The translations under genes and the position numbers were made by a program. A stretch of 52,390 bases of DNA, from positions 1 to 52,390 of IMG/VR virus record IMGVR_UViG_3300033143_006241, one strand, 5' to 3'. Below are positions 41,789 to 49,854 of the stretch, piece by piece; the stretch's first letter is position 1, and every line of letters starts with the position of its first letter. The DNA is from a virus. The notes beneath the pieces are model-generated. The model was not told the DNA's origin. It worked only from the letters and a program-made list of their open reading frames with translations, and ran no database searches.

Positions 41789-42182
41789 TTCTCCATTTGA
41801 TCCTTTTTTTTACTTTTTCAGCAAACGAAATTTTAGCAACATAATTATTATAAACAGCTTGAGAATATAAATATTTTTTAGAACGTATTGCAATTTCTTT
41901 TTTGTGTGTTTTAACATATTGTTGTGATATTTTTATGTTTCTTTCTCTATTAGCATAATATCTTATTTTATTTTTTATTTTTATTTCTTCTTTTTTATTT
42001 TGATAATTTATTTTTACTTGTTTTTTTAATTTCTTTTTATTATTTTTATAATATAACCTATTATTAATAGCACTACATTTTTTACAGCACGCATGCTTAC
42101 CGTCTTTTCTGGACTTATCATTATAAAATTCAGAAATAGGTTTTTTTATTTTACACTTATTACAAACTTTATATTTAACCAC
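41730..42182 (-). CDS. HNH endonuclease N-terminal part (upstream frame of a split gene), 150 aa
   Basis: Starts at GTG with AGGAT upstream. C-N-K-C and C-C-K-K-C give a zinc ribbon, followed by a long lysine-rich coil (NNKKKLKKQVKINY, RYYANRERNIK), the standard N-terminus of phage HNH nucleases with this architecture. After the A8 run the frame gives an unrelated tail (KWRIDSIMCLLWKRVY), whereas the -1 frame continues with G-S-N-G-E-L-I-V-L-C-A-Y-C. The natural product is therefore likely the fused frame. Confidence 0.7.
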   Translation of the reverse strand: MVKYKVCNKCKIKKPISEFYNDKSRKDGKHACCKKCSAINNRLYYKNNKKKLKKQVKINYQNKKEEIKIKNKIRYYANRERNIKISQQYVKTHKKEIAIRSKKYLYSQAVYNNYVAKISFAEKVKKRIKWRIDSIMCLLWKRVYTNKSGS

Positions 42183-42199
42183 AATATATCCTAAATATT

Positions 42200-43336
42200 T
42201 TATTTCTTCTTCCTACGAACATCCAAAATTGCTGACGTATAGCTTACATTTGATATAGCCCGTGCCTCTTCTTTAGTAATCACGCCGCTTTTAATTAACA
42301 TATCAAGTTTTTTATTTACAACATTGACACATTTAATCAAATCATCTGCCCCTATAATATTATACAAAGCAGAAGGATCGTAACTTACTCTTGGCGTTTG
42401 TCTTATAGAAATATTAAAATCTTCAGTAGGTGCCTTATTATTTTTAGTAGCTCTTATCTTACCAACCAAAATAGATCTAATATTTTTTTGTTTAAGTTCT
42501 AAAATTTTACTCAATTTACGTATTTTATCATACGAATCGGCCAAAGTATTCTCATCGTCAAACATTTGGTGATCTGGTACGCTATCTTTTATTTCTTTAA
42601 TAGCAGGACACACATCTACGTATTCACACCATGGACAAAATTTATTAAGTTCTGGTACTAAATCTCCCTTCTTTGCTTCTAAAATTAATTTATAATTAGT
42701 TTTAAGTAATTGAATAAAAGAATATCTTTGTTCTTCAGTTCTTTTGTTATGTTTTGGAAAAAATCTTAAATAATCAAGACACACTGAATAATTAGTATAA
42801 CCAGGGAAAAGTTTTCTAGCTGCAGCATCGTACAAAGAAAGTTGCACATCTGTTTCGACCTCATCATCAGTAAGAACGCTCTTTGATGTTTTATAATCTA
42901 TAACACATAAGGAATCAGCGTTAAATTCAACTACTTTATCCATTGCACCAATAAGAGGAACACCGGCTATCTCAACAGTAAAGCGATCCTCTAATGATAT
43001 AATTTTATGACTAAATTCAAACCTATCTAATTTAGTTAAAAGCAAATTAAAACCATCGTATATAAGAGCCTCATCTCCCAAATTTAAACGAGAACACTCT
43101 TCTATATACTTACTTGTTATTAATTCTGTATCATCTTTAGTAAATGACTTTAAGTTACTTTTTATCACCATTTGTCCTGCATACTCTAATGCGTAATGAA
43201 CTGATGATCCAACAGCAAAATAGTCTTTTGGTGGTTCTACAGGCTTAGGAGCTAACTTATGGTAAACACATCCATATTTATATTTACACTGTAACCATGT
43301 TTTTAATCTTGACGCTGATAGAGCTTTTACTTTCAT
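42200..43336 (-). CDS. RecB/Cas4-like PD-(D/E)XK exonuclease with Fe-S cysteines, 378 aa
   Basis: L-S-A-S-R-L-K-T-W-L-Q-C-K opens the fold with the first cysteine (C17). G-S-S-V-H-Y-A-L-E is the conserved histidine helix. I-G-A-M-D-K-V and C-V-I-D-Y-K-T-S give the D and D-x-K active site, and Q-L-S-L-Y follows. C-P-W-C-E-Y-V-D-V-C supplies three more cysteines for a 4Fe-4S cluster. This is the AddB/Cas4 nuclease type, expected to resect or process DNA ends together with the RecA-like and Rad52-like proteins. Confidence 0.85.
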   Translation of the reverse strand: MKVKALSASRLKTWLQCKYKYGCVYHKLAPKPVEPPKDYFAVGSSVHYALEYAGQMVIKSNLKSFTKDDTELITSKYIEECSRLNLGDEALIYDGFNLLLTKLDRFEFSHKIISLEDRFTVEIAGVPLIGAMDKVVEFNADSLCVIDYKTSKSVLTDDEVETDVQLSLYDAAARKLFPGYTNYSVCLDYLRFFPKHNKRTEEQRYSFIQLLKTNYKLILEAKKGDLVPELNKFCPWCEYVDVCPAIKEIKDSVPDHQMFDDENTLADSYDKIRKLSKILELKQKNIRSILVGKIRATKNNKAPTEDFNISIRQTPRVSYDPSALYNIIGADDLIKCVNVVNKKLDMLIKSGVITKEEARAISNVSYTSAILDVRRKKK

Positions 43337-43350
43337 ATAGTGTTCTCCAT

Positions 43351-44169
43351 TTACTTTGAGTTTAATAATCCCTGTAAAATATTCTTATCTTCAACTGAAA
43401 AGGAAGATGCATCAGGAAATTTTATTTCAATATTTACTACAAGATGACCAGCACCACCACGACCATCAGGAATGCCACCACCCTGTATAAGAATATTTTC
43501 CCCAGGCCTTACCCCTGGTTTTATGTGAATTATATGTTCTATTGTTTTTTTACTTCCTAACCCACTACCGTTACATTTATCACATTTCTCTTTTACTACT
43601 TTTCCAGAACCACCACAAGAGCTGCATGTCATCATTATATTTGAATTTGGACCACGTTGTACTACTCTCATTCCAGAACCACCACAAGCCTCACATGTTC
43701 TAAATTCTTTAACACCAGTGCCATTACAAGCATTACACGGTTCGTCATAATTAAATTTTATATTTTTTTCACAACCAAAAGTAACTTCATATAAGTTTAA
43801 TGTAACAGTTATATTTATCACCTTGGTACGAGCCTGCTCGTAACCGCGTGAACCTTGTTGTCTTCCAAAATTCATATTAAAATGAGAAAACATATCTTTA
43901 AAAGGATCTCCACTAAATCCACCAGAACCACCAAACCCATTAAACCCACTACTGTTAGGATCTGCTCCCATATCATACATCTGTCTTTTTTTCTCGTCAC
44001 TTAAAACAGAATAAGCACTGTTCACTTTTTTAAAGCGCTCTTCAGCCTTTGCATCACCCTGATTTCTGTCTGGGTGGTACTTTAATGCTTGCTTTCTAAA
44101 GGCGCTTTTTATATCTTCTTGAGATGCGGCCTTATCTACACCTAATGTTTCATAATAACTTTGTGACAT
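43351..44169 (-). CDS. DnaJ-type co-chaperone, short form, 272 aa
   Basis: J domain with H-P-D at 32-34, Gly/Phe-rich region (about 78-95), a zinc-finger domain with four C-x2-C-x-G-x-G repeats, and only one C-terminal substrate domain before the end, about 100 residues shorter than bacterial DnaJ. It would recruit the host DnaK. I start at ATG 44169 (GGAG upstream); the longer frame starts at a TTG 12 bases earlier. Promoter P8 is 41 bases upstream. No dnaK gene is in the window. Confidence 0.93.
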   Translation of the reverse strand: MSQSYYETLGVDKAASQEDIKSAFRKQALKYHPDRNQGDAKAEERFKKVNSAYSVLSDEKKRQMYDMGADPNSSGFNGFGGSGGFSGDPFKDMFSHFNMNFGRQQGSRGYEQARTKVINITVTLNLYEVTFGCEKNIKFNYDEPCNACNGTGVKEFRTCEACGGSGMRVVQRGPNSNIMMTCSSCGGSGKVVKEKCDKCNGSGLGSKKTIEHIIHIKPGVRPGENILIQGGGIPDGRGGAGHLVVNIEIKFPDASSFSVEDKNILQGLLNSK

Positions 44170-44209
44170 ACTTATCTCCAATCGTCAATCTTCAATCTAT
44201 AATAAACTA

Positions 44210-44226
44210 TGCAATATACATACCAA
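44210..44226 (-). promoter_or_regulatory. Sigma-54-type promoter P8 (dnaJ operon)
   Basis: TTGGTATGTATATTGCA on the minus strand; one change (C to T) in the -24 box, GG/GC spacing correct. The predicted start near 44199 gives a 30-base leader to the dnaJ ATG. It drives dnaJ, the RecB-like nuclease, the HNH gene and the glycosyltransferases. Confidence 0.8.
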
Positions 44227-44228
44227 AA

Positions 44229-44606
44229 TTAAACAGAAAATTCAAGCACTGATCCTTTTACATATAAGGTTTTCTTAGAATCTGATAAAGATATTGATAT
44301 TATAGCAAACACTTGGTTATCTTTCAAAGCTGGATATTTGCTGTTAGCAAAGAGTGCTTCAACTAAATCAACAGAAGACAAATGTCTAGCACCTTCTTTA
44401 TCAAAAACTACTTTAAACTCGTCAGTATCTTCATTTTTTTCTGCTTCTTCAAAAAAATCTGGATACATTTCTGAAAATTTACCAGAAAATGGCACAGAAA
44501 ACCAACAATTCTCAGTAATTGTCTTAAGATTATACATATGAGATGGTAAAAGAACTAAACCAGGCATACCTTTAAATACTTTATTATCTTCTGTGCTATT
44601 TGTCAT
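44229..44606 (-). CDS. Unknown protein, 125 aa
   Basis: Not recognised. Strand-rich with N-C-W-F-S-V-P-F-S-G-K-F and an acidic central helix (FFEEAEKNEDTDEFKVVF), ending L-Y-V-K-G-S-V-L-E-F-S-V. It lies 12 bases downstream of the SSB gene in the same operon (from P9), so a replication accessory role is possible. Confidence 0.6.
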   Translation of the reverse strand: MTNSTEDNKVFKGMPGLVLLPSHMYNLKTITENCWFSVPFSGKFSEMYPDFFEEAEKNEDTDEFKVVFDKEGARHLSSVDLVEALFANSKYPALKDNQVFAIISISLSDSKKTLYVKGSVLEFSV

Positions 44607-44618
44607 TTTCTTTTCTCC

Positions 44619-44948
44619 TTATACTAAATCTACATTATTAACATTTATATCGGTCCAATATGCCTTAAACATTTCTCCACATGAAGAACACGCTTTATCA
44701 TAAGAACTAATTCTCAAATCACCTTCCATTTTGACCAAAGTATCTTCTGGAATTTCTGCAATTATCTCAGCCAGATCAGACCAAGTTATGAAATTATAAA
44801 ATTTATGTTTCAATTCACCATCCCTAGTAGTAAATGGTATTGCAATTTTTCCCTTAGTATAAGGACTTCCATTTTTAGTGTAATTTAAAGTACTTTCTAC
44901 AATTTTTCCTACCATTGTTACCAAAAGGTAACCATCTTGTTCAGACAT
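44619..44948 (-). CDS. Single-stranded DNA-binding OB-fold protein, 109 aa
   Basis: OB-fold layout of a minimal SSB: G-Y-L-L-V-T-M-V-G-K-I-V-E, then K-G-K-I-A-I-P-F-T-T-R, H-K-F-Y-N-F-I-T-W-S-D-L-A-E and D-T-L-V-K-M-E-G-D-L-R-I-S-S-Y, the I-x-W-x-x-x-A and V-x-G-x-L pattern of SSB. It lacks the long acidic tail of bacterial SSB and has a C-S-S-C pair near residue 90 that may bind zinc. First gene after P9. Confidence 0.8.
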   Translation of the reverse strand: MSEQDGYLLVTMVGKIVESTLNYTKNGSPYTKGKIAIPFTTRDGELKHKFYNFITWSDLAEIIAEIPEDTLVKMEGDLRISSYDKACSSCGEMFKAYWTDINVNNVDLV

Positions 44949-44990
44949 AATCTTATTCTCCGTTTTATATGTATTTTAACTGTGAAAGAA

Positions 44991-45007
44991 TGCAACATCT
45001 ATGCCAA
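44991..45007 (-). promoter_or_regulatory. Sigma-54-type promoter P9 (SSB operon)
   Basis: TTGGCATAGATGTTGCA on the minus strand, RpoN spacing. Its -24 box supplies the last codons and stop (L-A-TAG) of the primase gene. The predicted start near 44980 gives a 32-base leader to the SSB ATG. Confidence 0.83.
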
Positions 45008-46015
45008 CATCGTATGTTCTGTTCTATATTTACCTAATATTTTATCTATTTCTTTTTTTGTTAAATCTGCAGGATCTCTATCATATTCTGATATAACGGG
45101 AACAAGGGGTAATGTTAAATTATATTTATTATTTGTTATTATTGTTCCTTGTATCCCAGCAGAATCAGAATCAAAAAATAAAACTATCTTTTTTAAAGTA
45201 CTTATAAGCAATCTAATTTGATGTGGTACTAACAACGAGCCCATACAAGCAACAACATTATCATAACCATATTCATGCAATCTCCATACCGATTTAAAGC
45301 CTTCAACAATAATAATATAATCAGACTTAGTATTTTTTGCTACATTTAAATTATATAATATATCTCCTGCAGTAATATTACCTATAAGTAAATATTTTCT
45401 TTGTTTTAATTTATTTGATATATCTCTTCCAGAATAGCCAGATAAAGCTCCATTATAATCATATATAGGAATTAATGCACGATTTATACCAAAGTCATCA
45501 GTATAGGCCTCTGATACATTAAAAAAATTTAAAATTTCCTTATTAAATGGACCTCCACCTAAAGGGGGAAAACTTAAAAAATAATCACAAGGTCTAGTAT
45601 CTAATTTAATTGATGTAATATTATAGTTATCTTGTGTGGCGTGTTTTAAATAATTTAAAAACAAAGCATCCTTTTTAGAATTATCATCAAGATCACCATC
45701 TAAAAAAGTTGGCTTATCAACAGCAAATTCAGTACAAAATTTGTTTAAAGCTTCTCCAAACGAACATTTAAATATCACTTTAATCAAATCAAAAAAAGAT
45801 GACCCATATATCTCATTACATTTATTCGAAAAACATCTCCAAATTAAAGTGTTCTTATATAAACAAAAAGAATCTTTACGATCTCCGCCATGAACCGCAC
45901 ACGGAGCACGTACAGAAGAGGAATCACTGGTCATATTTGAAAAACCTAACCAACTCAAAACTCTCTCATATCCTATACCACCAACAATAAGGGATAAACT
46001 GCAATAATTTACCAT
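44999..46015 (-). CDS. DnaG-type primase (zinc finger plus TOPRIM), 338 aa
   Basis: It makes RNA primers. A CHC2-like zinc finger uses C39, H42, C61 and C66 (A-P-C-A-V-H, W-R-C-F-S-N-K-C). The TOPRIM domain has I-I-I-V-E-G (E238) and L-F-F-D-S-D-S-A-G (D282, D284). It is shorter than bacterial DnaG (about 600 residues) and has no obvious helicase-binding C-terminal domain. It overlaps the end of the helicase gene by 7 bases, which supports a coupled primase-helicase pair. Confidence 0.85.
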   Translation of the reverse strand: MVNYCSLSLIVGGIGYERVLSWLGFSNMTSDSSSVRAPCAVHGGDRKDSFCLYKNTLIWRCFSNKCNEIYGSSFFDLIKVIFKCSFGEALNKFCTEFAVDKPTFLDGDLDDNSKKDALFLNYLKHATQDNYNITSIKLDTRPCDYFLSFPPLGGGPFNKEILNFFNVSEAYTDDFGINRALIPIYDYNGALSGYSGRDISNKLKQRKYLLIGNITAGDILYNLNVAKNTKSDYIIIVEGFKSVWRLHEYGYDNVVACMGSLLVPHQIRLLISTLKKIVLFFDSDSAGIQGTIITNNKYNLTLPLVPVISEYDRDPADLTKKEIDKILGKYRTEHTMLA

Positions 46016-47508
46016 GAATCAGCAATCTCCGCAACTTTGCTTTTATCTTTTTTAGGTTTTATATCATTGATAAGTTCATCTTTTATTTCTTCATATTCCT
46101 CTTCTGTTGCCTCATATTCTTTATAGTCTATAAGTTGTGCTTCAGCTTCCTGAATATTTAAAATAGATTTTCTAAAATGAACCCCAATACCTTCAAACGG
46201 TGTTTCACCGCCCCTACGTGAATGTTTAATAAAAAATTTATACAAACCGCCTTGAAAACCTAATTTTTCTATTTCTTCTTTTTTCTTTTCTTCAAGTACT
46301 ATAACAGTATCAGCATACCTTGCAATTCTATCACTATCTGCAATATCACCACTACGACCACGCTGAACAGCCGCCAAAATAGGTATGTTCAATATACCGG
46401 ACAAATCTTTTAGAGCAATTGTTGTATTTCCTAACAATTGATATTCTTTTACTGTAGAAAAATCTTCTTGAGAACCTGATTTTATATAATCAAAAATAGC
46501 AAGACCTATTCCATATTTGCTATGATACTTTTTTATAAGAGATATAACTGTTTCTATTTTAAAACCTGGTAAATATTTATGAAAATATTTTCCTTTAGTC
46601 TTTAACAGTTTAGAAGCCATCACTAGTAACTCTTTCTCTGCATCGGTTAAATTTCCGCGTTTAATTCTTTTTTCTGGTATCTTTGTAAGCCTAGACAAAA
46701 TACGAGAATAATTTTGCTCTGTAGACATCTCCGTGTCGATATAAAGAATTGGAATACCTAACTTAAAAGCGACATGTAGTGCTATACACATTGACATACA
46801 CGACTTCCCACCTTTTTTAAATGCTGCTATAACATTAAGTGTCCCATTAACTAAGCCATCCAATCTATCATCTAATATAGGAAAACCTGTTGATAATCCT
46901 ATCATGTCTACTTTATTATTTAATACTTTTTCTACATATGAACCCATATTTGAGAATATATCTTCTGGATCATCGCTTACACTATCGTTTTGCATTAAAT
47001 TCAAAAGACCAAATTCTACATCATTTATTACATCTAAAGATTTCACATCATGATTTGTTAAAACACCCTCTAAATCATTGGTCTTTTTATCTAAATAAGA
47101 CATTAACTTATTCTTTTTACTTATATTAAGAAGTTTTTTAATATATAAATCTATATTTGTAAAATCAAACGAAGAAGATATTTCATATAAAGAATCTACT
47201 TGAAGATTAATATTTGCTATAGTTCCAACACCATTTTCTTCACAAGCTTTTACAATACTGTTTTTCTTATTGATAGTAAAATAATTTAATACTTCGTTGA
47301 TTAATGTCAGCTTATCTACAGAAGGAACTTCGTACTTATACACATTACAACAAGCCCTGAATAACAACTTATTAAATGGAATTACAAAGTCATCATCCGT
47401 AACAAAGGATAATACATTCAAAAAATCGTTGTAAGATTTTATAACATTTGCCAATACGAGACGTTCAACCGTCATATCAGTTGAAATCTTTCTATTACCT
47501 TGCTTCAA
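46009..47508 (-). CDS. DnaB-type replicative helicase, 499 aa
   Basis: A hexameric RecA-fold helicase. G-L-S-T-G-F-P-I-L-D-D-R-L-D-G-L precedes Walker A AAFKKGGKS (228-236), where K-K-G replaces the usual P-G-x-G. I-L-Y-I-D-T-E-M-S gives the catalytic glutamate. G-L-A-I-F-D-Y-I-K (Walker B), L-A-A-V-Q-R-G-R (glutamine motif) and I-K-H-S-R-R-G (arginine finger region) follow. The N-terminal 150 residues match the DnaB N-domain only loosely. The start is a TTG at 47508 with AGGAG 8 bases upstream; no ATG fits better. Confidence 0.88.
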   Translation of the reverse strand: MKQGNRKISTDMTVERLVLANVIKSYNDFLNVLSFVTDDDFVIPFNKLLFRACCNVYKYEVPSVDKLTLINEVLNYFTINKKNSIVKACEENGVGTIANINLQVDSLYEISSSFDFTNIDLYIKKLLNISKKNKLMSYLDKKTNDLEGVLTNHDVKSLDVINDVEFGLLNLMQNDSVSDDPEDIFSNMGSYVEKVLNNKVDMIGLSTGFPILDDRLDGLVNGTLNVIAAFKKGGKSCMSMCIALHVAFKLGIPILYIDTEMSTEQNYSRILSRLTKIPEKRIKRGNLTDAEKELLVMASKLLKTKGKYFHKYLPGFKIETVISLIKKYHSKYGIGLAIFDYIKSGSQEDFSTVKEYQLLGNTTIALKDLSGILNIPILAAVQRGRSGDIADSDRIARYADTVIVLEEKKKEEIEKLGFQGGLYKFFIKHSRRGGETPFEGIGVHFRKSILNIQEAEAQLIDYKEYEATEEEYEEIKDELINDIKPKKDKSKVAEIADSW

Positions 47509-47965
47509 AGTGGTGCTCCTGGTCTCTTCTTGATAACTCTTTTTTTAATCCATTACAATAAACTTCAATATATTTATCTATATTATCTAACAACATAAGT
47601 TCTGTTGAAATAACTTGAAACTGTTCACTTTTCTTTTCCAACTCAGGAGAAGCACCAATAGCTAAAAACCTTCTTTCAGCCTTGGTTCCTTTATTTAACC
47701 CAGTAGAAGCAATAAATGTAGCAATACCTATTTCTATATCACGATCCAAAATAGCCTTTCTAATTCTTAATTTATTTATTTCTAATATCACATATATGAG
47801 GTATTGTGACAACGCCACTATAAACTTTGTAATATCACTATCATCAATAGTATCTAACTCATTAACATTAAATGATAAAGCTTTATCTATAATACTTTGG
47901 CTAGGTTTTATTTTTCCCATACCTACTCTATCTAACGTATTATTTATTATACTATCTGTTTCCAT
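47495..47965 (-). CDS. Unknown helical protein beside the helicase, 156 aa
   Basis: Not recognised. All-helical prediction with a central T-K-F-I-V-A-L-S-Q-Y-L-I-Y-V-I-L-E-I helix and T-K-A-E-R-R-F-L-A-I-G-A-S-P-E-L-E. It overlaps the helicase start by 14 bases and follows the ligase start of the same operon, so a helicase loader or replisome accessory is possible, but nothing in the sequence proves it. Confidence 0.55.
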   Translation of the reverse strand: METDSIINNTLDRVGMGKIKPSQSIIDKALSFNVNELDTIDDSDITKFIVALSQYLIYVILEINKLRIRKAILDRDIEIGIATFIASTGLNKGTKAERRFLAIGASPELEKKSEQFQVISTELMLLDNIDKYIEVYCNGLKKELSRRDQEHHFEAR

Positions 47966-49204
47966 TTAGTCACCATCTTTATCTTTTCTTAAACTACAAA
48001 ATCTTGGAAACCTTAAGCTTCCATCTTTTGTTACACTGTCTGCTTCAACTTCAATTACTACACCTAACATTTTTTCTTTGTTTTCCCAAAATTCTTTTTT
48101 TTGTTTATCTGACATTTTACCAGGTCCCACATTAACTATTATACCATTGAAATTAACAACAAATGAACCAAGAGAATTTTCATTTTTTCCTGTTCCTTCA
48201 ATACAATCTACAACAGTTAAATCATAAGTTTCTGTAGGTTTCATTTTTAACCACGTTCTTCTTTTTTCATAACAAGACAAAAATTCTTTCAAAACAATAC
48301 CCTCATACCCCATATCTAAACAATAACTATAAAAATGTAAAACATCTTCTTCATTATCCATCATCGTATGCGGAATTAATTTTATCCAATCTGAATTAAA
48401 AGAAGATAGAATATCCAATAACCTACTATATCTTTTAAATACTGGATCACTACTACTATCAACAGATTCCCATTCTGTAAGATAAATTGAATCCATTATA
48501 TTGTATTTTAAACCAGAACGATCTTGATTATATTTTCTACTTATTTTCATAGAATCGTTCCAATCACTACCCATTAACTCCCCATCAAACACCAAATTAG
48601 TTTTTCCACAATAATCATTAAGAACATTTGATATCTCTGGAAAATACAACTCTCTACCGTTTCTAGAAAATAAACGATAATTGTCTCTTTGAGGAATTGC
48701 TATACATCGTAATCCGTCAAGCTTTGGAGAAACCAAATATCTCCCCCTTGGTATATCATTTATAAGAGTGCATAATTGAACATCGAACTCTGGGATAAGT
48801 TTTGGAATAGCCTTGTTTATTGTTTTAGCGGCCATTCCAATTCTTAAATCCTTTTTTAAAACGAGAAGACAAAGTTCAGCAATATCTTTACGTAATTCAG
48901 ATAAGATATCAACTAATTCATCTAAATCAGAGTTAGAACATCCTATTTTATCTATTTGACATTCTAAAAATAATATAAACCTATCTATATCTAGTCTAAA
49001 ACCTGATCCAACCATCTTATTTTGTTTTAATTTTTTTAAGGAAGCACTACCTATATTAAAAACCTTATAAGGATCATAAGTAACATTTAAAATATACTTG
49101 ATAGACTGTAATGTCGGTTCTTTTACATTTTTTAAAATATTAATCTTTTTGTTTGTAGATCTTGTACTTGAAACCTCATTTAAAATATTTAAAATATTAT
49201 CCAT
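47966..49204 (-). CDS. ATP-dependent DNA ligase, 412 aa
   Basis: The nucleotidyltransferase core has motif I S-P-K-L-D-G-L-R (adenylated lysine), R-N-G-R-E (motif Ia region), L-V-F-D-G-E-L (motif III), Y-E-G-I-V-L-K (IV) and T-W-L-K-M-K-P (V), followed by an OB-fold. An N-terminal DNA-binding domain of about 130 residues precedes it. Start chosen at ATG 49204 with GGAG upstream; the longer frame begins at 49255, only 9 bases after the predicted P10 start. Confidence 0.93.
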   Translation of the reverse strand: MDNILNILNEVSSTRSTNKKINILKNVKEPTLQSIKYILNVTYDPYKVFNIGSASLKKLKQNKMVGSGFRLDIDRFILFLECQIDKIGCSNSDLDELVDILSELRKDIAELCLLVLKKDLRIGMAAKTINKAIPKLIPEFDVQLCTLINDIPRGRYLVSPKLDGLRCIAIPQRDNYRLFSRNGRELYFPEISNVLNDYCGKTNLVFDGELMGSDWNDSMKISRKYNQDRSGLKYNIMDSIYLTEWESVDSSSDPVFKRYSRLLDILSSFNSDWIKLIPHTMMDNEEDVLHFYSYCLDMGYEGIVLKEFLSCYEKRRTWLKMKPTETYDLTVVDCIEGTGKNENSLGSFVVNFNGIIVNVGPGKMSDKQKKEFWENKEKMLGVVIEVEADSVTKDGSLRFPRFCSLRKDKDGD

Positions 49205-49274
49205 GTTTATTTCTCCAATTTGGAACGAATAACAAGAATTGAATAAGCTACACACCGTAATTTGACTTTAACCA

Positions 49275-49291
49275 TGCAATAACTATGCCAA
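49275..49291 (-). promoter_or_regulatory. Sigma-54-type promoter P10 (ligase-helicase-primase operon)
   Basis: TTGGCATAGTTATTGCA on the minus strand matches the consensus with correct spacing. The predicted start near 49264 leaves a 60-base leader to the ligase ATG at 49204, the longest of the ten. Confidence 0.85.
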
Positions 49292-49295
49292 AATA

Positions 49296-49523
49296 TTACA
49301 CTGCTTTATCTAATTCTAAATCTTCTTTGTTCTTTACTTTGTTACCAGTACATAAAAACTCATAAACCTCTTCACCGTCTGGCATTACAATTTTTACATA
49401 TTTTGATATCATACCAGTCTGTTTACACTGAAAAGATAAATCACAAAACTTTTCTTCCCCAAGGATTGTCCCGTCTTTAAGAGGTATAAAACTGGGACAA
49501 GATTTAACTAAAATTAATGACAT
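49296..49523 (-). CDS. Unknown small protein, 75 aa
   Basis: Not recognised. Strand-rich, with C9, C27, C33 and C58 and a K-I-V-M-P-D-G-E-E-V-Y-E-F-L core; the end is acidic. It overlaps the preceding nuclease gene by 20 bases and ends just before P10, closing the operon that includes recA. Confidence 0.55.
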   Translation of the reverse strand: MSLILVKSCPSFIPLKDGTILGEEKFCDLSFQCKQTGMISKYVKIVMPDGEEVYEFLCTGNKVKNKEDLELDKAV

Positions 49524-49854
49524 TATATATTTTCTCCTTCACATATTTTGATGTTAAACTTTTCTCTTCATCATAAAAAAATATAACTAAAGTATAATTA
49601 TTTTTAGAAGCATAAAATATTTTTGTTCTATCTCTTGTTTTTTGTTTATTAAATCCAATCATATCTCCGTGATAATGCTTAACAAATCTCACATGTTGTT
49701 CTCCATGACACTCTATCAAAACATTTAACTCTTTAACAAAAAAATCATAAAAATATTTATTATTTTCTACATTAACATAGAACTGTTTTTCTATTCTAAA
49801 ATATGGAAAACTTTCTTTCAAACATTCAAACATTTTATCTTCGAAGTTACTCAC
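49504..49854 (-). CDS. Vsr/DUF559-like PD-(D/E)XK endonuclease, 116 aa
   Basis: K-Y-F-Y-D37-F-F-V, then L-N-V-L-I-E48-C-H-G-E52-Q-H54 and a Q-K-T-R-D-R-T-K helix: the D, E-x-x-G-E-Q-H arrangement of short-patch-repair-like (Vsr, DUF559) nucleases. Size fits that group. It begins at a GTG overlapping the recA stop by 8 bases. It may be a repair nicking enzyme or a free-standing homing nuclease. Confidence 0.7.
   Translation of the reverse strand: MSNFEDKMFECLKESFPYFRIEKQFYVNVENNKYFYDFFVKELNVLIECHGEQHVRFVKHYHGDMIGFNKQKTRDRTKIFYASKNNYTLVIFFYDEEKSLTSKYVKEKIYNVINFS

Noticed and set aside
49504-49854. The small nuclease as a phage resolvase of the RuvC or endonuclease VII type
   Set aside because: The E-x-x-G-E-Q-H and D-F-F-V pattern fits Vsr/DUF559-like PD-(D/E)XK nucleases, not RuvC or the zinc-binding endonuclease VII fold.
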